Below, piece after piece: positions 47,223-56,367 of a DNA stretch of 64,000 nt. Source of the stretch: Planctomycetota bacterium (GTDB lineage: Bacteria; Planctomycetota; Planctomycetia; Planctomycetales; Planctomycetaceae); contig JAEZFD010000062.1 of NCBI GenBank assembly GCA_023417655.1, forward strand, positions 1 through 64,000, written 5' to 3'. Made by a program: the position numbers and the translations under genes. Position 1 is the stretch's first letter. Every line of letters begins with the position of its first letter. Under the pieces are notes generated by a model. It was not told the origin of the DNA. It saw only the letters and a list, made by a program, of their open reading frames with translations, and searched no databases.

Positions 47223-47515
47223 GTTGCACCTTAAATTCGTTCATTTTGTTCGCCAATTCGTTTTATCGATAATTTTGAGTGGGTTCAAGCGCGAATCCGT
47301 TCAATTCGTTCATTTGTAAGATTGCGTTGTACTATGGCACGGGATCCGCTGGGCGAGAAAAGTGGAGAGACGGGGAGTTTGCAGATGAAGTCAGTGTGAA
47401 AAACACTCCGGTCCCACTGACAGACAGATCGAAGCTCCTTGAAATTTCTCAGAGGCGGGGGGATACTGAAATTCCCTGAGTTTTGCTTCACTTTTCCTCA
47501 AGTCGGAACTATCGC

Positions 47516-47905
47516 ATGCTGAAATCGAAAGATCTTGAGCAATTCCGGGAGTTGCTTTTATCGCTGCAAGTGCGCCTGCAAGGGGATGTGCAGACACTGA
47601 CCACGAGTGCACTCGGTTCCGCAAACGATTCCAAGAGCCCAACCCATATGGCTGAGCTTGGAACGGAAACCTATGAGCAGGACTTCTCCCTGCGAATCAT
47701 GGAGAGTGATCAGGAAGTCTTGAAGGAAATTCGTGCGGCTCTCAAACGCATTGACAACAGCGAATACGGGCTGTGTGAAGGATGCGTTGAAATGGGACGT
47801 CCACCTTCAAAGTGCTGGATTCCGAAAACCCGCCTGAAGCACATCCCGCATGCCCGGCATTGCGTCAGCTGTGCGGAAAGTCTGGAGCGACAGTTCAGCT
47901 ACTAA
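47516..47905 (+). CDS. TraR/DksA-type zinc-finger protein
   Basis: A 129-residue protein of the DksA/TraR family, which binds the RNA polymerase secondary channel. A coiled coil at residues ~5-80 (LEQFRELLLSLQVRLQGDVQTL) precedes a four-Cys zinc finger (CEGC ... CVSC). The DksA tip residues are not clear; the length is short for DksA, so it may be a DksA-like or YbiI-like member. Start ATG 47516. It faces the sigma gene across a shared 293-bp region and has its own terminator. It probably modulates transcription; partners are inferred. Confidence 0.88.
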   Translation: MLKSKDLEQFRELLLSLQVRLQGDVQTLTTSALGSANDSKSPTHMAELGTETYEQDFSLRIMESDQEVLKEIRAALKRIDNSEYGLCEGCVEMGRPPSKCWIPKTRLKHIPHARHCVSCAESLERQFSY

Positions 47906-47990
47906 CCCAGTTCAGCAATTCAGCAGGTGACCTCGGCGGGCGGGAGTGGAAACGCACTGGCTGACGAGGTGCTCACTTGAGAATTTTTCA

Positions 47991-48026
47991 GGGCATGTCT
48001 AGTGATTCACTGGACATGCCCTTTTT
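47991..48026 (+). terminator. intrinsic terminator after the DksA-like gene
   Basis: GGGCATGTC(T)AGTG pairs with CACT(G)GACATGCCC around an ATT loop and is followed by TTTTT. Confidence 0.92.
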
Positions 48027-48111
48027 GCTATCTCTTCGGAACTTGTTCCCGTTCCCTGCCGCCCCGAAGTGAACGCTTCTCGGTCATCACGCGCGGCGAG
48101 ACAACAATTCA

Positions 48112-49263
48112 ATGACGGATTCGAACATGCGCGTACTGGCTTTCCTGTTGATCCTGCTGGGATTAAATGGCGTCGTTCGAGCGGCGGACTCGCCTGCTGG
48201 ACTGAGCGGGGTTCGGGAGCTGGTGGATGCGGCGATTGCCGCAGGGGAGTGCCCCGGTGCCGTGGTCGTCATCGGTCGCTCTGATGAGCTATTGCATGCG
48301 GAGGCTTATGGGAACCGGCAGGTCGAGCCCTCCCTTGAGCCAATGCTGCTGTCGACAGTCTTTGACGTCGCGTCACTGACCAAGCCCGTCGCCACGGGGA
48401 CGAGCGTCATGATTCTCGTTCAAGAACAGAAAGTGGATGTCGAAGCGCCAGTGAGCCGCTGGTTGCCTGAATTTACCGGGGAAGGCAAGGAGCAGATCAC
48501 AGTTCATCAACTGCTGACACATACCTCAGGGCTGATCGCCGATAACGCCTTAAAAGATTATCTGCAGGGGCCAGACCAAGCCTGGAAGAAGATCTGCGCT
48601 CTGAAGCTTGTGGCCGCGCCGGGGCAGAAATTCATTTACTCAGATGTCGGCTTCATTGTTCTCGGGAAACTTGTCGAGCGTGTGTCGGGACAGTCACTGA
48701 AGGACTTCGCGGCAGAACGAATTTATCGTCCACTCGGCATGTCCGAGACGGGCTATCTCCCCTCGGCGGAGCTTCAGGCAAGATGTGCTCCGATGAATCA
48801 GGAAGAAGGCAAATGGATTCAGGGAGTTGTGCATGATCCCCGAGCTCGCGCAATGGGAGGAATTGCCGGACATGCGGGCCTGTTCTCGACAGGAATGGAT
48901 CTCAGCCGCTTCGCCCGCATGATCTTGAAGAAAGGGGAACTCGACGGAGTTCGAATCCTTCAACCTGCAACCGTCGAGCTGACTTCAGTTGGGCATCAGG
49001 TTGCCGAAGGTCAGACGCGAACCTGGGGATGGGATCACAAAACTGGCTATTCCTCAAACCGCGGGCAGGGGATGAGCTCGCTCGCCATTGGGCATGGCGG
49101 ATTCACCGGGACAGGACTCTGGATTGATCCCGAACTCGATCTGTATGTCATCTTCCTGAGCAATCGACTGCACCCGGACGGAAAAGGACGTGTGAATTCC
49201 CTGATTGGTCAAATTGGCTCAATCGCCGTTCAGGCTGTTAAAGAGAACAGCCCTCGCCCGTGA
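48112..49263 (+). CDS. serine hydrolase, class C beta-lactamase/DD-peptidase family
   Basis: A 383-residue exported enzyme: a signal peptide (MRVLAFLLILLGLNGVVRA) and then the transpeptidase/beta-lactamase fold. SxxK is SLTK (VASLTKPVATG), the YxN position is YSD, and the third motif KTG is HGGFTG. These changes are normal in the esterase/peptidase branch of the family (EstB, DD-peptidase-like) and argue against a dedicated beta-lactamase. The substrate is unknown. The ATG at 48112 is used; an internal ATG at 48127 would start at the signal core. An end-of-gene hairpin overlaps the stop. Confidence 0.88.
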   Translation: MTDSNMRVLAFLLILLGLNGVVRAADSPAGLSGVRELVDAAIAAGECPGAVVVIGRSDELLHAEAYGNRQVEPSLEPMLLSTVFDVASLTKPVATGTSVMILVQEQKVDVEAPVSRWLPEFTGEGKEQITVHQLLTHTSGLIADNALKDYLQGPDQAWKKICALKLVAAPGQKFIYSDVGFIVLGKLVERVSGQSLKDFAAERIYRPLGMSETGYLPSAELQARCAPMNQEEGKWIQGVVHDPRARAMGGIAGHAGLFSTGMDLSRFARMILKKGELDGVRILQPATVELTSVGHQVAEGQTRTWGWDHKTGYSSNRGQGMSSLAIGHGGFTGTGLWIDPELDLYVIFLSNRLHPDGKGRVNSLIGQIGSIAVQAVKENSPRP

Positions 49264-49290
49264 GAAGTCACGAGGAGGGCTGTTGAGTTT
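49246..49290. terminator. hairpin between convergent serine hydrolase and leuC
   Basis: AACAGCCCTC and GAGGGCTGTT form a 10-bp stem that contains the TGA stop of the serine hydrolase gene, with an inner GTGA/TCAC stem. Weak T-stretches (TGTTGAGTTT) follow. It probably terminates both converging transcripts. Confidence 0.65.
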
Positions 49291-49312
49291 GACGCAATTT
49301 GACGCGGGAACG

Positions 49313-50731
49313 TCAGGCGGTCACTGTCTGCATTGCGCGTGAGTCAGTGACATGGCCTTCGATGGCAGCAGCGGCGACCATGACCGGGCTCATCAGTAAT
49401 GTGCGGCCTGTCGGGCTTCCCTGGCGGCCTTTGAAGTTCCGGTTCGATGAGGAAGCGCACACTTCCCGACCTTTGAGTTTGTCCGGGTTCATGGCCAGGC
49501 ACATTGAACATCCGGCATAACGCCATTCGAAACCGGCTTCCGTGAAGATCTTGTCGAGACCTTCGGAAACAGCCTGTCGGGCGATCTGCTGGGAACCGGG
49601 GACCACGAGAGCTTTCACGCCCGGTGCCACTTTTCGACCCCGGACGAACTCAGCAGCTTCACGCAGGTCGGAGATGCGACCGTTCGTGCAGGACCCGATG
49701 AAGGCGACATCAATCTTGACGCCCTGCATCGACTGTCCGGCTTCCAGTTCCATGAACTGCAAGGCTTCTTTGACGCCAGCCTGTTCTTCCTGCGGGAAGT
49801 CAGCAACAGCAGGGATGGCTTCGGTAATTCCGACGGACTGTCCGGGGTTGATGCCCCAGGTGACGGTCGGCTCAATGTCTGCGGCGTCGAAGATGACTTC
49901 GTCGTCGAACTCAGCATCAGCAGCGGATGCCAGCGAGAGCCACCATTTGGCGGCCTTCTCGAACTCTTCTCCCTGTGGAGAGTAAGGTCGATCACGCAGG
50001 TATTCGACAGTCTTTTCATCCGGGTTGCAGTAACCGCAGCGAGCACCCCCTTCGATGCTCATATTGCAGACGGTCATTCGCTCTTCCATCGACATCGCGT
50101 CGAAGACGTCCCCGGAATACTCATATGCGTAGCCGACGCCGCCATTCACTCCGAGCTTGCGAATGATGTACAGGGCGACGTCTTTGGCGTAGACGCCTGG
50201 GGCGAGCTTGCCGTTGACCACGACCCGTTTGACCTTGGGCTTGTTCATCGCCAGTGTCTGAGTGGCGAGAACGTAGGCCACCTGCGAGGTTCCGATTCCG
50301 AACGCAATGGTTCCGAACGCGCCGTGGGTGGATGTGTGGCTGTCACCGCAAGCAATAGTGAGCCCAGGCTGGGTCAGACCTTGTTCAGGTCCGACAGCGT
50401 GGACGATCCCCTGCAGACCGCCGGTGATGTCGAGCAGCTTGACGCCGAATTCGCGGCAGTTCTTTTCGATCGCCGACATCATTTCTTCGGCGAGCTCGTC
50501 CTTGAATGGACGGGCCTGAAGATCGGTTGGCACGATGTGGTCGACGGTGGCCATGGTCCGTTCGGGACACTTCACGGTCAGGCCCCGGTCTCGCAGCATT
50601 TCGAATGCCTGCGGGCTGGTCACCTCGTGAATGAGATGCAGGCCGATGAAAAGCTGAGTCTGCCCTGACGGGAGGGTTCCGACCGTGTGCAGGTCCCAGA
50701 CTTTATTGAACAAATTTCGCCGATCGCTCAT
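49313..50731 (-). CDS. leuC: 3-isopropylmalate dehydratase large subunit
   Basis: A 472-residue aconitase-family enzyme of leucine synthesis, which isomerises 2- to 3-isopropylmalate with LeuD. The three cluster cysteines are in GSCTNGR and CSMCLAMN; GDSHTSTHGAFG and MATVDHIVPT are diagnostic. A segment normally read as GARAGxIAPDE is GGARCGYCNPDE here, with two extra Cys of unknown meaning. The ATG at 50731 (AGGAA upstream) gives MSDRRNLFNKVWDLH. leuD is not next to it, although the two genes are neighbours in many bacteria; neither leuA nor leuB is nearby. Confidence 0.95.
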   Translation of the reverse strand: MSDRRNLFNKVWDLHTVGTLPSGQTQLFIGLHLIHEVTSPQAFEMLRDRGLTVKCPERTMATVDHIVPTDLQARPFKDELAEEMMSAIEKNCREFGVKLLDITGGLQGIVHAVGPEQGLTQPGLTIACGDSHTSTHGAFGTIAFGIGTSQVAYVLATQTLAMNKPKVKRVVVNGKLAPGVYAKDVALYIIRKLGVNGGVGYAYEYSGDVFDAMSMEERMTVCNMSIEGGARCGYCNPDEKTVEYLRDRPYSPQGEEFEKAAKWWLSLASAADAEFDDEVIFDAADIEPTVTWGINPGQSVGITEAIPAVADFPQEEQAGVKEALQFMELEAGQSMQGVKIDVAFIGSCTNGRISDLREAAEFVRGRKVAPGVKALVVPGSQQIARQAVSEGLDKIFTEAGFEWRYAGCSMCLAMNPDKLKGREVCASSSNRNFKGRQGSPTGRTLLMSPVMVAAAAIEGHVTDSRAMQTVTA

Positions 50732-51163
50732 CGTTCCATTCCTGCAATGCGACGCCGTTTTCCCGAAGTAATCCGGGCTCGGCACTGGAGATCCTGACTC
50801 AGGCGATGCTGCACTGGGAGCATCGGGGCTGAATTGGATTTCCGTTCATTGACGACAGTGAAAAAGAAGATCGTAAGTGATTGAAGTGCATCAATTTCTG
50901 TCTGTTACTGGTCCTCTCGCCCATGCAGGTTAACTGCGAATAGGACGGAACACAGAAGCAGATACATAGAATCAGGCCGAGCCGCAGCCCGGCGTCAGAT
51001 CACTTTCGATCGTCTTTTTTGAGATCAGATAGTGTAGGGGCGCGCGGATCGGATTGTCCACTCGTCACCTGTCCGGGAAGTCGAAAATCGGTGGTCGCAT
51101 CCACATGATGTGAGGGATTCACCGACTCCCTTCCGGGCCTTTCGACAGGCCTCTGGTGGCGGA
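50732..51163. other. intergenic region between leuC and the site-2 protease gene
   Basis: About 430 bp upstream of leuC. No leucine leader peptide, T-box or riboswitch was recognised. No gene is called. Confidence 0.4.
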
Positions 51164-51862
51164 TTACCAGCGACCTCCCGCCTGCAGCATCTGAATGTTG
51201 TTGGCGCACAGGATGGCAAACAGGATTGCTACGAACGTATTCCCGCTGAACGCTGCAAGGAGCGCGACACCGCCTGCTGCGACGACACCGATTCGGATTG
51301 CATACAAGACCCCATTAAATGGGCTGATCATCCGGCAGACGTCACGGCAAATCTGTCCTCCGTCGAGTGGTAGAACCGGTAAGAGGTTCACCAGTCCCCA
51401 TGCGAGGTTAATGTAGATCAGCTGGATCAGGGCGAATGAAAGCAACTGCCAGAACGCATCCCCCATGTCTCGGGGGATCATGGGGACTCCGAAAACTTCG
51501 AATGCCATGATCAAGGCAAAGAAGGCAAACCCGGCCATGGGGCCCGCCAGACTGACCAGAATTGATTGAGTCAGCGTGAGATGGCGACCGGCGGGGGAGT
51601 GAAAAGCCAGTCCTCCAAAGTGATACAGGAGAATGTTGACCCGTTGACCGAAATACCGGGCGGCCAGTGCATGGCCCATCTCATGAACCAGAATGGAGAC
51701 GAACAGGACCAGCAACCACATCATCAGGAAGGGCACGCCGGCCTTCAGAGCCCCGAATCCGAGGAAGGTTCCAGCCGCCCAGAACCAGGCCGAGATCCGG
51801 ACGGGAACCCCCAGCAAGGAAAACTCCAGATCCAAAGGGGTTGGGCTGACAACATAATTCAT
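51164..51862 (-). CDS. site-2 protease-family (M50) membrane protein
   Basis: A 232-residue intramembrane metalloprotease. LVHEMGHALAARYFG is the HExxH zinc motif, and NLLPVLPLDGGQI carries the third zinc ligand Asp of the LDG motif. Six hydrophobic segments are visible. Proteins like this cut membrane anchors of regulators such as anti-sigma factors or process lipoproteins; no PDZ domain is seen, so it belongs to the short group. ATG 51862 has AAGG eight nt upstream; an extension to 51895 is less likely. Its target is unknown. Confidence 0.9.
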   Translation of the reverse strand: MNYVVSPTPLDLEFSLLGVPVRISAWFWAAGTFLGFGALKAGVPFLMMWLLVLFVSILVHEMGHALAARYFGQRVNILLYHFGGLAFHSPAGRHLTLTQSILVSLAGPMAGFAFFALIMAFEVFGVPMIPRDMGDAFWQLLSFALIQLIYINLAWGLVNLLPVLPLDGGQICRDVCRMISPFNGVLYAIRIGVVAAGGVALLAAFSGNTFVAILFAILCANNIQMLQAGGRW

Positions 51863-52295
51863 TATGAGCCTTGATTTCGCTTCGCGGCAGAACATGGAAG
51901 TCGCCGTGCCGCTCTGGGGGAATTAGATCACTCTGGCAGAAAAATTGCAGTCTCAACTGCTGATCCCAGACCGAATTCATCTCCCAGACTCCCGAGTTTC
52001 GCCGAGACAGTGTTCTGACTCAAGATTACGGAAAAATAACGTAGTCGATTCCCGTCTCTCCGAAAGGGTGCCAGACAACCGCTCTAACCTGTGCCAAAAG
52101 ACGGCGGTTCTATTGGGAGTGAGAATTCAGGCGGGGAATTGTTGACTCATTCTGCATGGAATACACAGTTTGGCGAGGTCGCGCTCATCGCGTGGTTCAA
52201 GGCGAACAATGCTGGTTCGGAATTCTCGATAATCTGACGAGTTTAGCCGATTTATTTATGACCAGTGCCATTTCCATATATCAGGCGGCCGTACG
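51863..52295. other. intergenic region upstream of the glycosyltransferase
   Basis: Non-coding apart from a possible 54-codon frame beginning at 52156 that overlaps the glycosyltransferase start. No other element was recognised. Confidence 0.35.
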
Positions 52296-52320
52296 GTGGT
52301 TGAGATTTCTGCGTTACTGA
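52156..52320 (+). CDS. possible 54-residue small protein overlapping the glycosyltransferase start
   Basis: ATG at 52156 to TGA at 52320. Translation begins MEYTVWRGRAHRVVQGEQC and ends IYQAAVRWLRFLRY. It overlaps the first 25 bases of the glycosyltransferase gene in another frame, as a translational-coupling leader might. There is no clear ribosome-binding site, so it may be chance. Confidence 0.22.
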   Translation: MEYTVWRGRAHRVVQGEQCWFGILDNLTSLADLFMTSAISIYQAAVRWLRFLRY

Positions 52321-53549
52321 TATCGGTCAGCGGAGTCCTTTTCGCAGGACTTGCACTGGTACAGTTGTATTGGGGTAGCAAATTTGTCCGAATGGTCAAA
52401 AAGGTGCCTCAAGACGATCCGGCTGCGCCTCTGCCGAAAGCGTTGATCTGTCTCTGCCTTCGCGGCGCCGATCCATTTCTCGATCGCACATTACGGGCAT
52501 TGCTGAAGCAGTCGCATACGGATTTCCATTTGCGCCTGATGATTGACAGTGAAACCGACCCGGTTTGGTCGGTCGTCAATCCGTTCCTTCGCGAGGTCAA
52601 GGATCCCCGCATCCAGGTTCGCCTGCTGACAAAACGTCTTCCGAGTTGCAGTCTGAAAAACAGCGCACTGCTGCAGGCCACGGAAGTGCTCGATAACGAC
52701 TACGAAATTCTGGTGCAGGTGGACGCGGATGCCGTTCCTTATCGGGACTGGCTGAAAGATCTGCTGCGGCCCTTCGCTGACCCGAAAGTCGGAGCTGTGA
52801 GTGGGTTGCGCTGGTACGCTCCGAAAGAACATCATCTGTCGAATGTCATGCGGTTCTACTGGGGCTGCAGCGCAATGATTCAGATGCGTGAGTTTGGGAT
52901 GATCTGGGGAGGCTCCATGGCCTTCCGCAGAGAGCTACTCGAAACGACGTCGTTACGAGATCTGTGGGCGACGAGTCTGGTCGATGATCTGATTCTCTCA
53001 AAGGCGATCAAGCAGGCGAACATGACCGTGAAGCATGTCCCTGCAGTGCTGGTCAATGAAGAGTCGACCGATTTGAACGGCTGCTTCCAGTTCATTCGTC
53101 GTCAGTCGTTTATGGTCCGACACTCCCATCCCTCCTGGCCGAAGGTTTCGGCTTATGCGATTCTGGGGTCGGTGGCCACGATGTCGAATCTGACCGGGTT
53201 TGTGATGGCCTTGATGGTTCCCGATCTCGAATTGTTTGCCGGCGGAGTTTGCCTGGCGGTTCTGTACGCCGCGATCTATCACCAGTTCAGCTGCTGGGGC
53301 GATAATGCCATTCGAAGACGTGTGGCTCTCCAAGGTGAGTCCATGCCAGCTCGTCATCGATTACCGTTCATGGTCCTGCCAGCGACGATGTTCATGTATA
53401 CCGCCTGCTGGCTCTCGTCAGCGTTAATCCGCAGTATTTCCTGGCGGGGCGTGACGTATCAGGTCTCATCGGGCGGGGCCGTTCGAAAGCAGGGAGATGC
53501 ACCGTTCGCTGCGAATGCGACAGTTCTGACCGAAGCCAGCGTCACGTGA
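52296..53549 (+). CDS. membrane glycosyltransferase, GT2-like
   Basis: A 417-residue protein. An N-terminal membrane helix (~4-25) precedes a GT-A fold: LICLCLRGADPFLDRTLRALLKQ, then LVQVDADAVPYRDWL (the DxD-type metal site), then a QFIRRQSFMVRH segment like QxxRW, and two or more C-terminal membrane helices (~290-375). It should move a sugar from a nucleotide donor at the inner face of the membrane to a lipid or polymer; acceptor unknown. GTG 52296 starts MVEIS. A terminator follows. No other sugar gene is nearby. Confidence 0.85.
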   Translation: MVEISALLISVSGVLFAGLALVQLYWGSKFVRMVKKVPQDDPAAPLPKALICLCLRGADPFLDRTLRALLKQSHTDFHLRLMIDSETDPVWSVVNPFLREVKDPRIQVRLLTKRLPSCSLKNSALLQATEVLDNDYEILVQVDADAVPYRDWLKDLLRPFADPKVGAVSGLRWYAPKEHHLSNVMRFYWGCSAMIQMREFGMIWGGSMAFRRELLETTSLRDLWATSLVDDLILSKAIKQANMTVKHVPAVLVNEESTDLNGCFQFIRRQSFMVRHSHPSWPKVSAYAILGSVATMSNLTGFVMALMVPDLELFAGGVCLAVLYAAIYHQFSCWGDNAIRRRVALQGESMPARHRLPFMVLPATMFMYTACWLSSALIRSISWRGVTYQVSSGGAVRKQGDAPFAANATVLTEASVT

Positions 53550-53620
53550 CAACGACTTTTGCGAAATCCTGAGCCTATGACCATCCGTGATCGTCGCGGA
53601 TGGCTTGAATAACAAATCGT

Positions 53621-53661
53621 GGGAGCGACCTCGGCGATTGCGAGGTCGCTCCCAGTTTGTT
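53621..53661 (+). terminator. intrinsic terminator after the glycosyltransferase
   Basis: GGGAGCGACCTC and GAGGTCGCTCCC form a perfect 12-bp stem with a 9-nt loop, followed by AGTTTGTTTGAG. It is about 70 nt downstream of the stop. Confidence 0.8.
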
Positions 53662-53695
53662 TGAGCGTTCATCTATGAGGGGATAACCTGGTCTC

Positions 53696-55003
53696 TCAAG
53701 CCCATTGCCGTTCCGGACGATGGCTCAGTCGGTTCGCTTCCTCGTCGCCGATGAATACCTCCTTCGCCGGATCGAACTTCAGGGGACGCTGAAGAATCCA
53801 TGCTGCCGCGGCCGCATGACAGGCGAGATGTGAACGACGCATCACGTCCGGATTAGCAATCGTTGCCTCTCGGGAGCGGATGCAGTCGAAGAAGTTTCGT
53901 GCGTGAGCAGAGACATCGAGACCGCGCACCCGTTTTTCCGGCCCGGGGAGTTCCGACTGCAGGGATTCCGGTTGCACAACAATCTCACCGGTGTCGCCTG
54001 TTTCAATCCATCCCTGATCGCCGACAAAGCGGACGGGACAGGTCCCCAGTCGCGTGATGAACTGCGGTGACCGATCTTTAAACGGCTCTTTCAGGAAGTC
54101 GATGTTCAGAGTCACGCCGTTCGCATACTTGCAGACGATCTTGTCTTCCATTGGCGTGTACTCGACCGGCATCGTGTCATCGGACTGGTTTGCCCACTGG
54201 CAGAGATCGACAGTATGGGCACCCCAGTCGAGCAGTCGGGCTCCGGAATCGAAATCCCATTGTCCCCGCCAGCCGCCGCTCACATACTTCTGATTAAACG
54301 GACGCCAGGCCGCAGGGCCGAGCCACAGATTCCAGTCGACTTCATTCTGTGAAGGTGTCTTCTCCGCCGGGAGCCAGGTATTGCCCAGCTCGGGGATGTA
54401 GACCGATGCATGCATCGTCTGCAGTTTTCCGGTCCGGCCGGAGTGGACCAGTTCGACGGCCTTCTGGAAGTTCGGCACACTTCGACGCTGGGTGCCTGCC
54501 TGAAAGACTCGTTTTTCGCGATGCATTGTGTCTGCCAGTTCCTGACAGGCACCGATGGTGATCCCGCATGGCTTCTCGCTGTAGACATCTTTCCCTGCCT
54601 GCGCAGCCATGATCGATGCACGGGCATGCCAGCGGTCCCCGGTTGCGACAATGACTGCATCAATGTCTTTCCGGTCGAGAAGCTCGCGGAAGTCACGATA
54701 GAGTTTGCAATCAGCGTTGCCGTACTTGTCGTCGACGAGTTTCTTCCCGGCCTGACGACGTGATTCCTGAACGTCCGCAATGGCAACGCACTGGACGTCG
54801 GGGAATTCCAGCATGGCTTTCAGATCGTAAGTACAGCGGGGACCAATTCCGATCACGCCGAGAGTGATCTTCTCACTGGGGGCGGTATTCCCCTCTCGTC
54901 CCAGCACGCGGGAAGGAACAATGCTAACCAGCGAGGAAGCTGCCATGAATGCGGCTGTCCCCTGCAGAAAATCGCGGCGTGTTGCTTTCGATGGAGGATT
55001 CAT
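53696..55003 (-). CDS. Tat-exported Gfo/Idh/MocA-family oxidoreductase
   Basis: A 435-residue enzyme. The Tat signal TRRDFLQGTAAFMAASSL means it is folded and exported to the periplasm. The NAD(P) Rossmann domain begins near LGVIGIGPRCTYDLKAM, the EKP motif is in VYSEKPCGIT, and the C-terminal domain has WDFDSGARLLDWGAHTVD. Most relatives act on sugars or cyclitols. TTG at 55006 is a possible start, but the ATG at 55003 with GGGGAG upstream is better. The Gly pattern is GxGxR rather than GxGxxG, a small departure. Substrate unknown. Confidence 0.9.
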   Translation of the reverse strand: MNPPSKATRRDFLQGTAAFMAASSLVSIVPSRVLGREGNTAPSEKITLGVIGIGPRCTYDLKAMLEFPDVQCVAIADVQESRRQAGKKLVDDKYGNADCKLYRDFRELLDRKDIDAVIVATGDRWHARASIMAAQAGKDVYSEKPCGITIGACQELADTMHREKRVFQAGTQRRSVPNFQKAVELVHSGRTGKLQTMHASVYIPELGNTWLPAEKTPSQNEVDWNLWLGPAAWRPFNQKYVSGGWRGQWDFDSGARLLDWGAHTVDLCQWANQSDDTMPVEYTPMEDKIVCKYANGVTLNIDFLKEPFKDRSPQFITRLGTCPVRFVGDQGWIETGDTGEIVVQPESLQSELPGPEKRVRGLDVSAHARNFFDCIRSREATIANPDVMRRSHLACHAAAAAWILQRPLKFDPAKEVFIGDEEANRLSHRPERQWA

Positions 55004-55137
55004 CAATCTCCCCTTCCGGAAACGTGATGCAAGGTACGGAGTGTTTCAGTTTGCAAAGTATAAGCAGGTGTTGACCTGATTGGGACTCAAGAGCATTCCC
55101 TCAGTCGTGTCGTCACCACACAGTCGCCCGAAAGACA

Positions 55138-55177
55138 ACTGGCCGCCTCGTGACATCTGTCAGATGAGGCGGCCAGT
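55138..55177 (-). terminator. hairpin terminator of the beta-propeller gene
   Basis: ACTGGCCGCCTC and GAGGCGGCCAGT form a 12-bp stem with an inner CATCTG/CAGATG stem. On the minus strand a weak TTGTCTTT follows. Confidence 0.7.
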
Positions 55178-55239
55178 GGATCTTCAAGTCTCTGCATTGT
55201 CGGGCTGAGCGCAGACAGCCGGCATCAAGACCGACATTG

Positions 55240-56187
55240 TTATTTGTCGAGCTTGATGAATGCGATGGCGTTATGGTTGTTCATGGGGATGACCAGCTGA
55301 TGCTGCCTGGAGTCATATCCCATTGAAGCCGCGCTGGGGATGCCGGTCGCGATCACTTTTGCTTTCTGGCCAGGGCGGATTTCGCAGACGCTTCCGAAGC
55401 GGACGCTGCTGACGTATTTGGTTCCGTCTTTGAGAATCACCAGCCCGTCGTTACCGCTCTCTGGGACTTCTTCAGTGTGGATCAACTTTCCGGCAGGATC
55501 GAAGGTCAGCACGGACTTGTCTCCGATATTCACAACGACCACGTTCCCTTGGGGATCGACAGCGATGCCATTGGGGTTGATCAGTGGCTTCCCGTCCAAG
55601 AAGGTCGAGGCGACGCCGTCGGGAGTCACTTTAAAAACGCGGCTCTCTGGCCGAGTGTTTGTCACATAGATCGTTCCGTCTTTTGCAACAGCGATTCCAT
55701 TAAGAAAGGTGGAACCGGGAACGGGATAAACGCGGCCGGGCTTGCCTGTTTCCAGATCAAATGTGCGGACAACGTCAATGTCGGCGGTGTACAGCTTGCC
55801 GTCATGGATGGCGCTGCCGAGGGGATGGTTCAGAGTCAGCCCGTCCCGTGTCGCACCAATCCATTTGGTAGTGTGGACGGAACCGTCAGGATTCAGCAGC
55901 GAGACATAGCCGTCATTCTCCTGAATGTCTTGCGGATTCCCTGCATTCATGACGACGATCAGATTTCGCTTTTCATCGTAGGTGCAACTCTCTGCGAATC
56001 GGAAGCTGCCATAGACTTTGACGTTCCCGGAAATCGGCGTGAACACGCCAGCTTCATTGACTGCTCCCAATGGTTTGCCTGCTTCGAAAGGTTTTTCCTG
56101 CCCTTTCTTCGCATCGGATGGCTGAGCAAAAGCAATTGTGCCGGTGAGGAGCAGCATGGAAACGGGAGCGAAGGCAAAGTGCTTCAT
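55240..56187 (-). CDS. secreted NHL/SMP-30-like beta-propeller protein
   Basis: A 315-residue exported protein: a signal peptide (MKHFAFAPVSMLLLTGTIAFA) and then blades of the NHL/SMP-30 propeller type (LNGIAVAKDGTIYVTNT, NPNGIAVDPQGNVVVVNIG, SGNDGLVILKDGTKYV). No lactonase metal site is obvious, so binding or structural use is as likely as hydrolysis. AAGGA is nine nt before the ATG. It has its own terminator. Confidence 0.85.
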   Translation of the reverse strand: MKHFAFAPVSMLLLTGTIAFAQPSDAKKGQEKPFEAGKPLGAVNEAGVFTPISGNVKVYGSFRFAESCTYDEKRNLIVVMNAGNPQDIQENDGYVSLLNPDGSVHTTKWIGATRDGLTLNHPLGSAIHDGKLYTADIDVVRTFDLETGKPGRVYPVPGSTFLNGIAVAKDGTIYVTNTRPESRVFKVTPDGVASTFLDGKPLINPNGIAVDPQGNVVVVNIGDKSVLTFDPAGKLIHTEEVPESGNDGLVILKDGTKYVSSVRFGSVCEIRPGQKAKVIATGIPSAASMGYDSRQHQLVIPMNNHNAIAFIKLDK

Positions 56188-56367
56188 CAGAGAAAATCCT
56201 TCGTAGCGGTCTGGCGGATTTCAGAGATCCCGGCGTCACAGTCACGACGTCAGGAAGAGAAGGTGTAATCAATTTCTGTTGATGAGAACAGCGACGGCGG
56301 GCGATGTCTGCCGCGCAGAAGTCCAGAGCAAAGGTCAAACTTCCGGGGGAGACTCGTCGCCTCGCGG

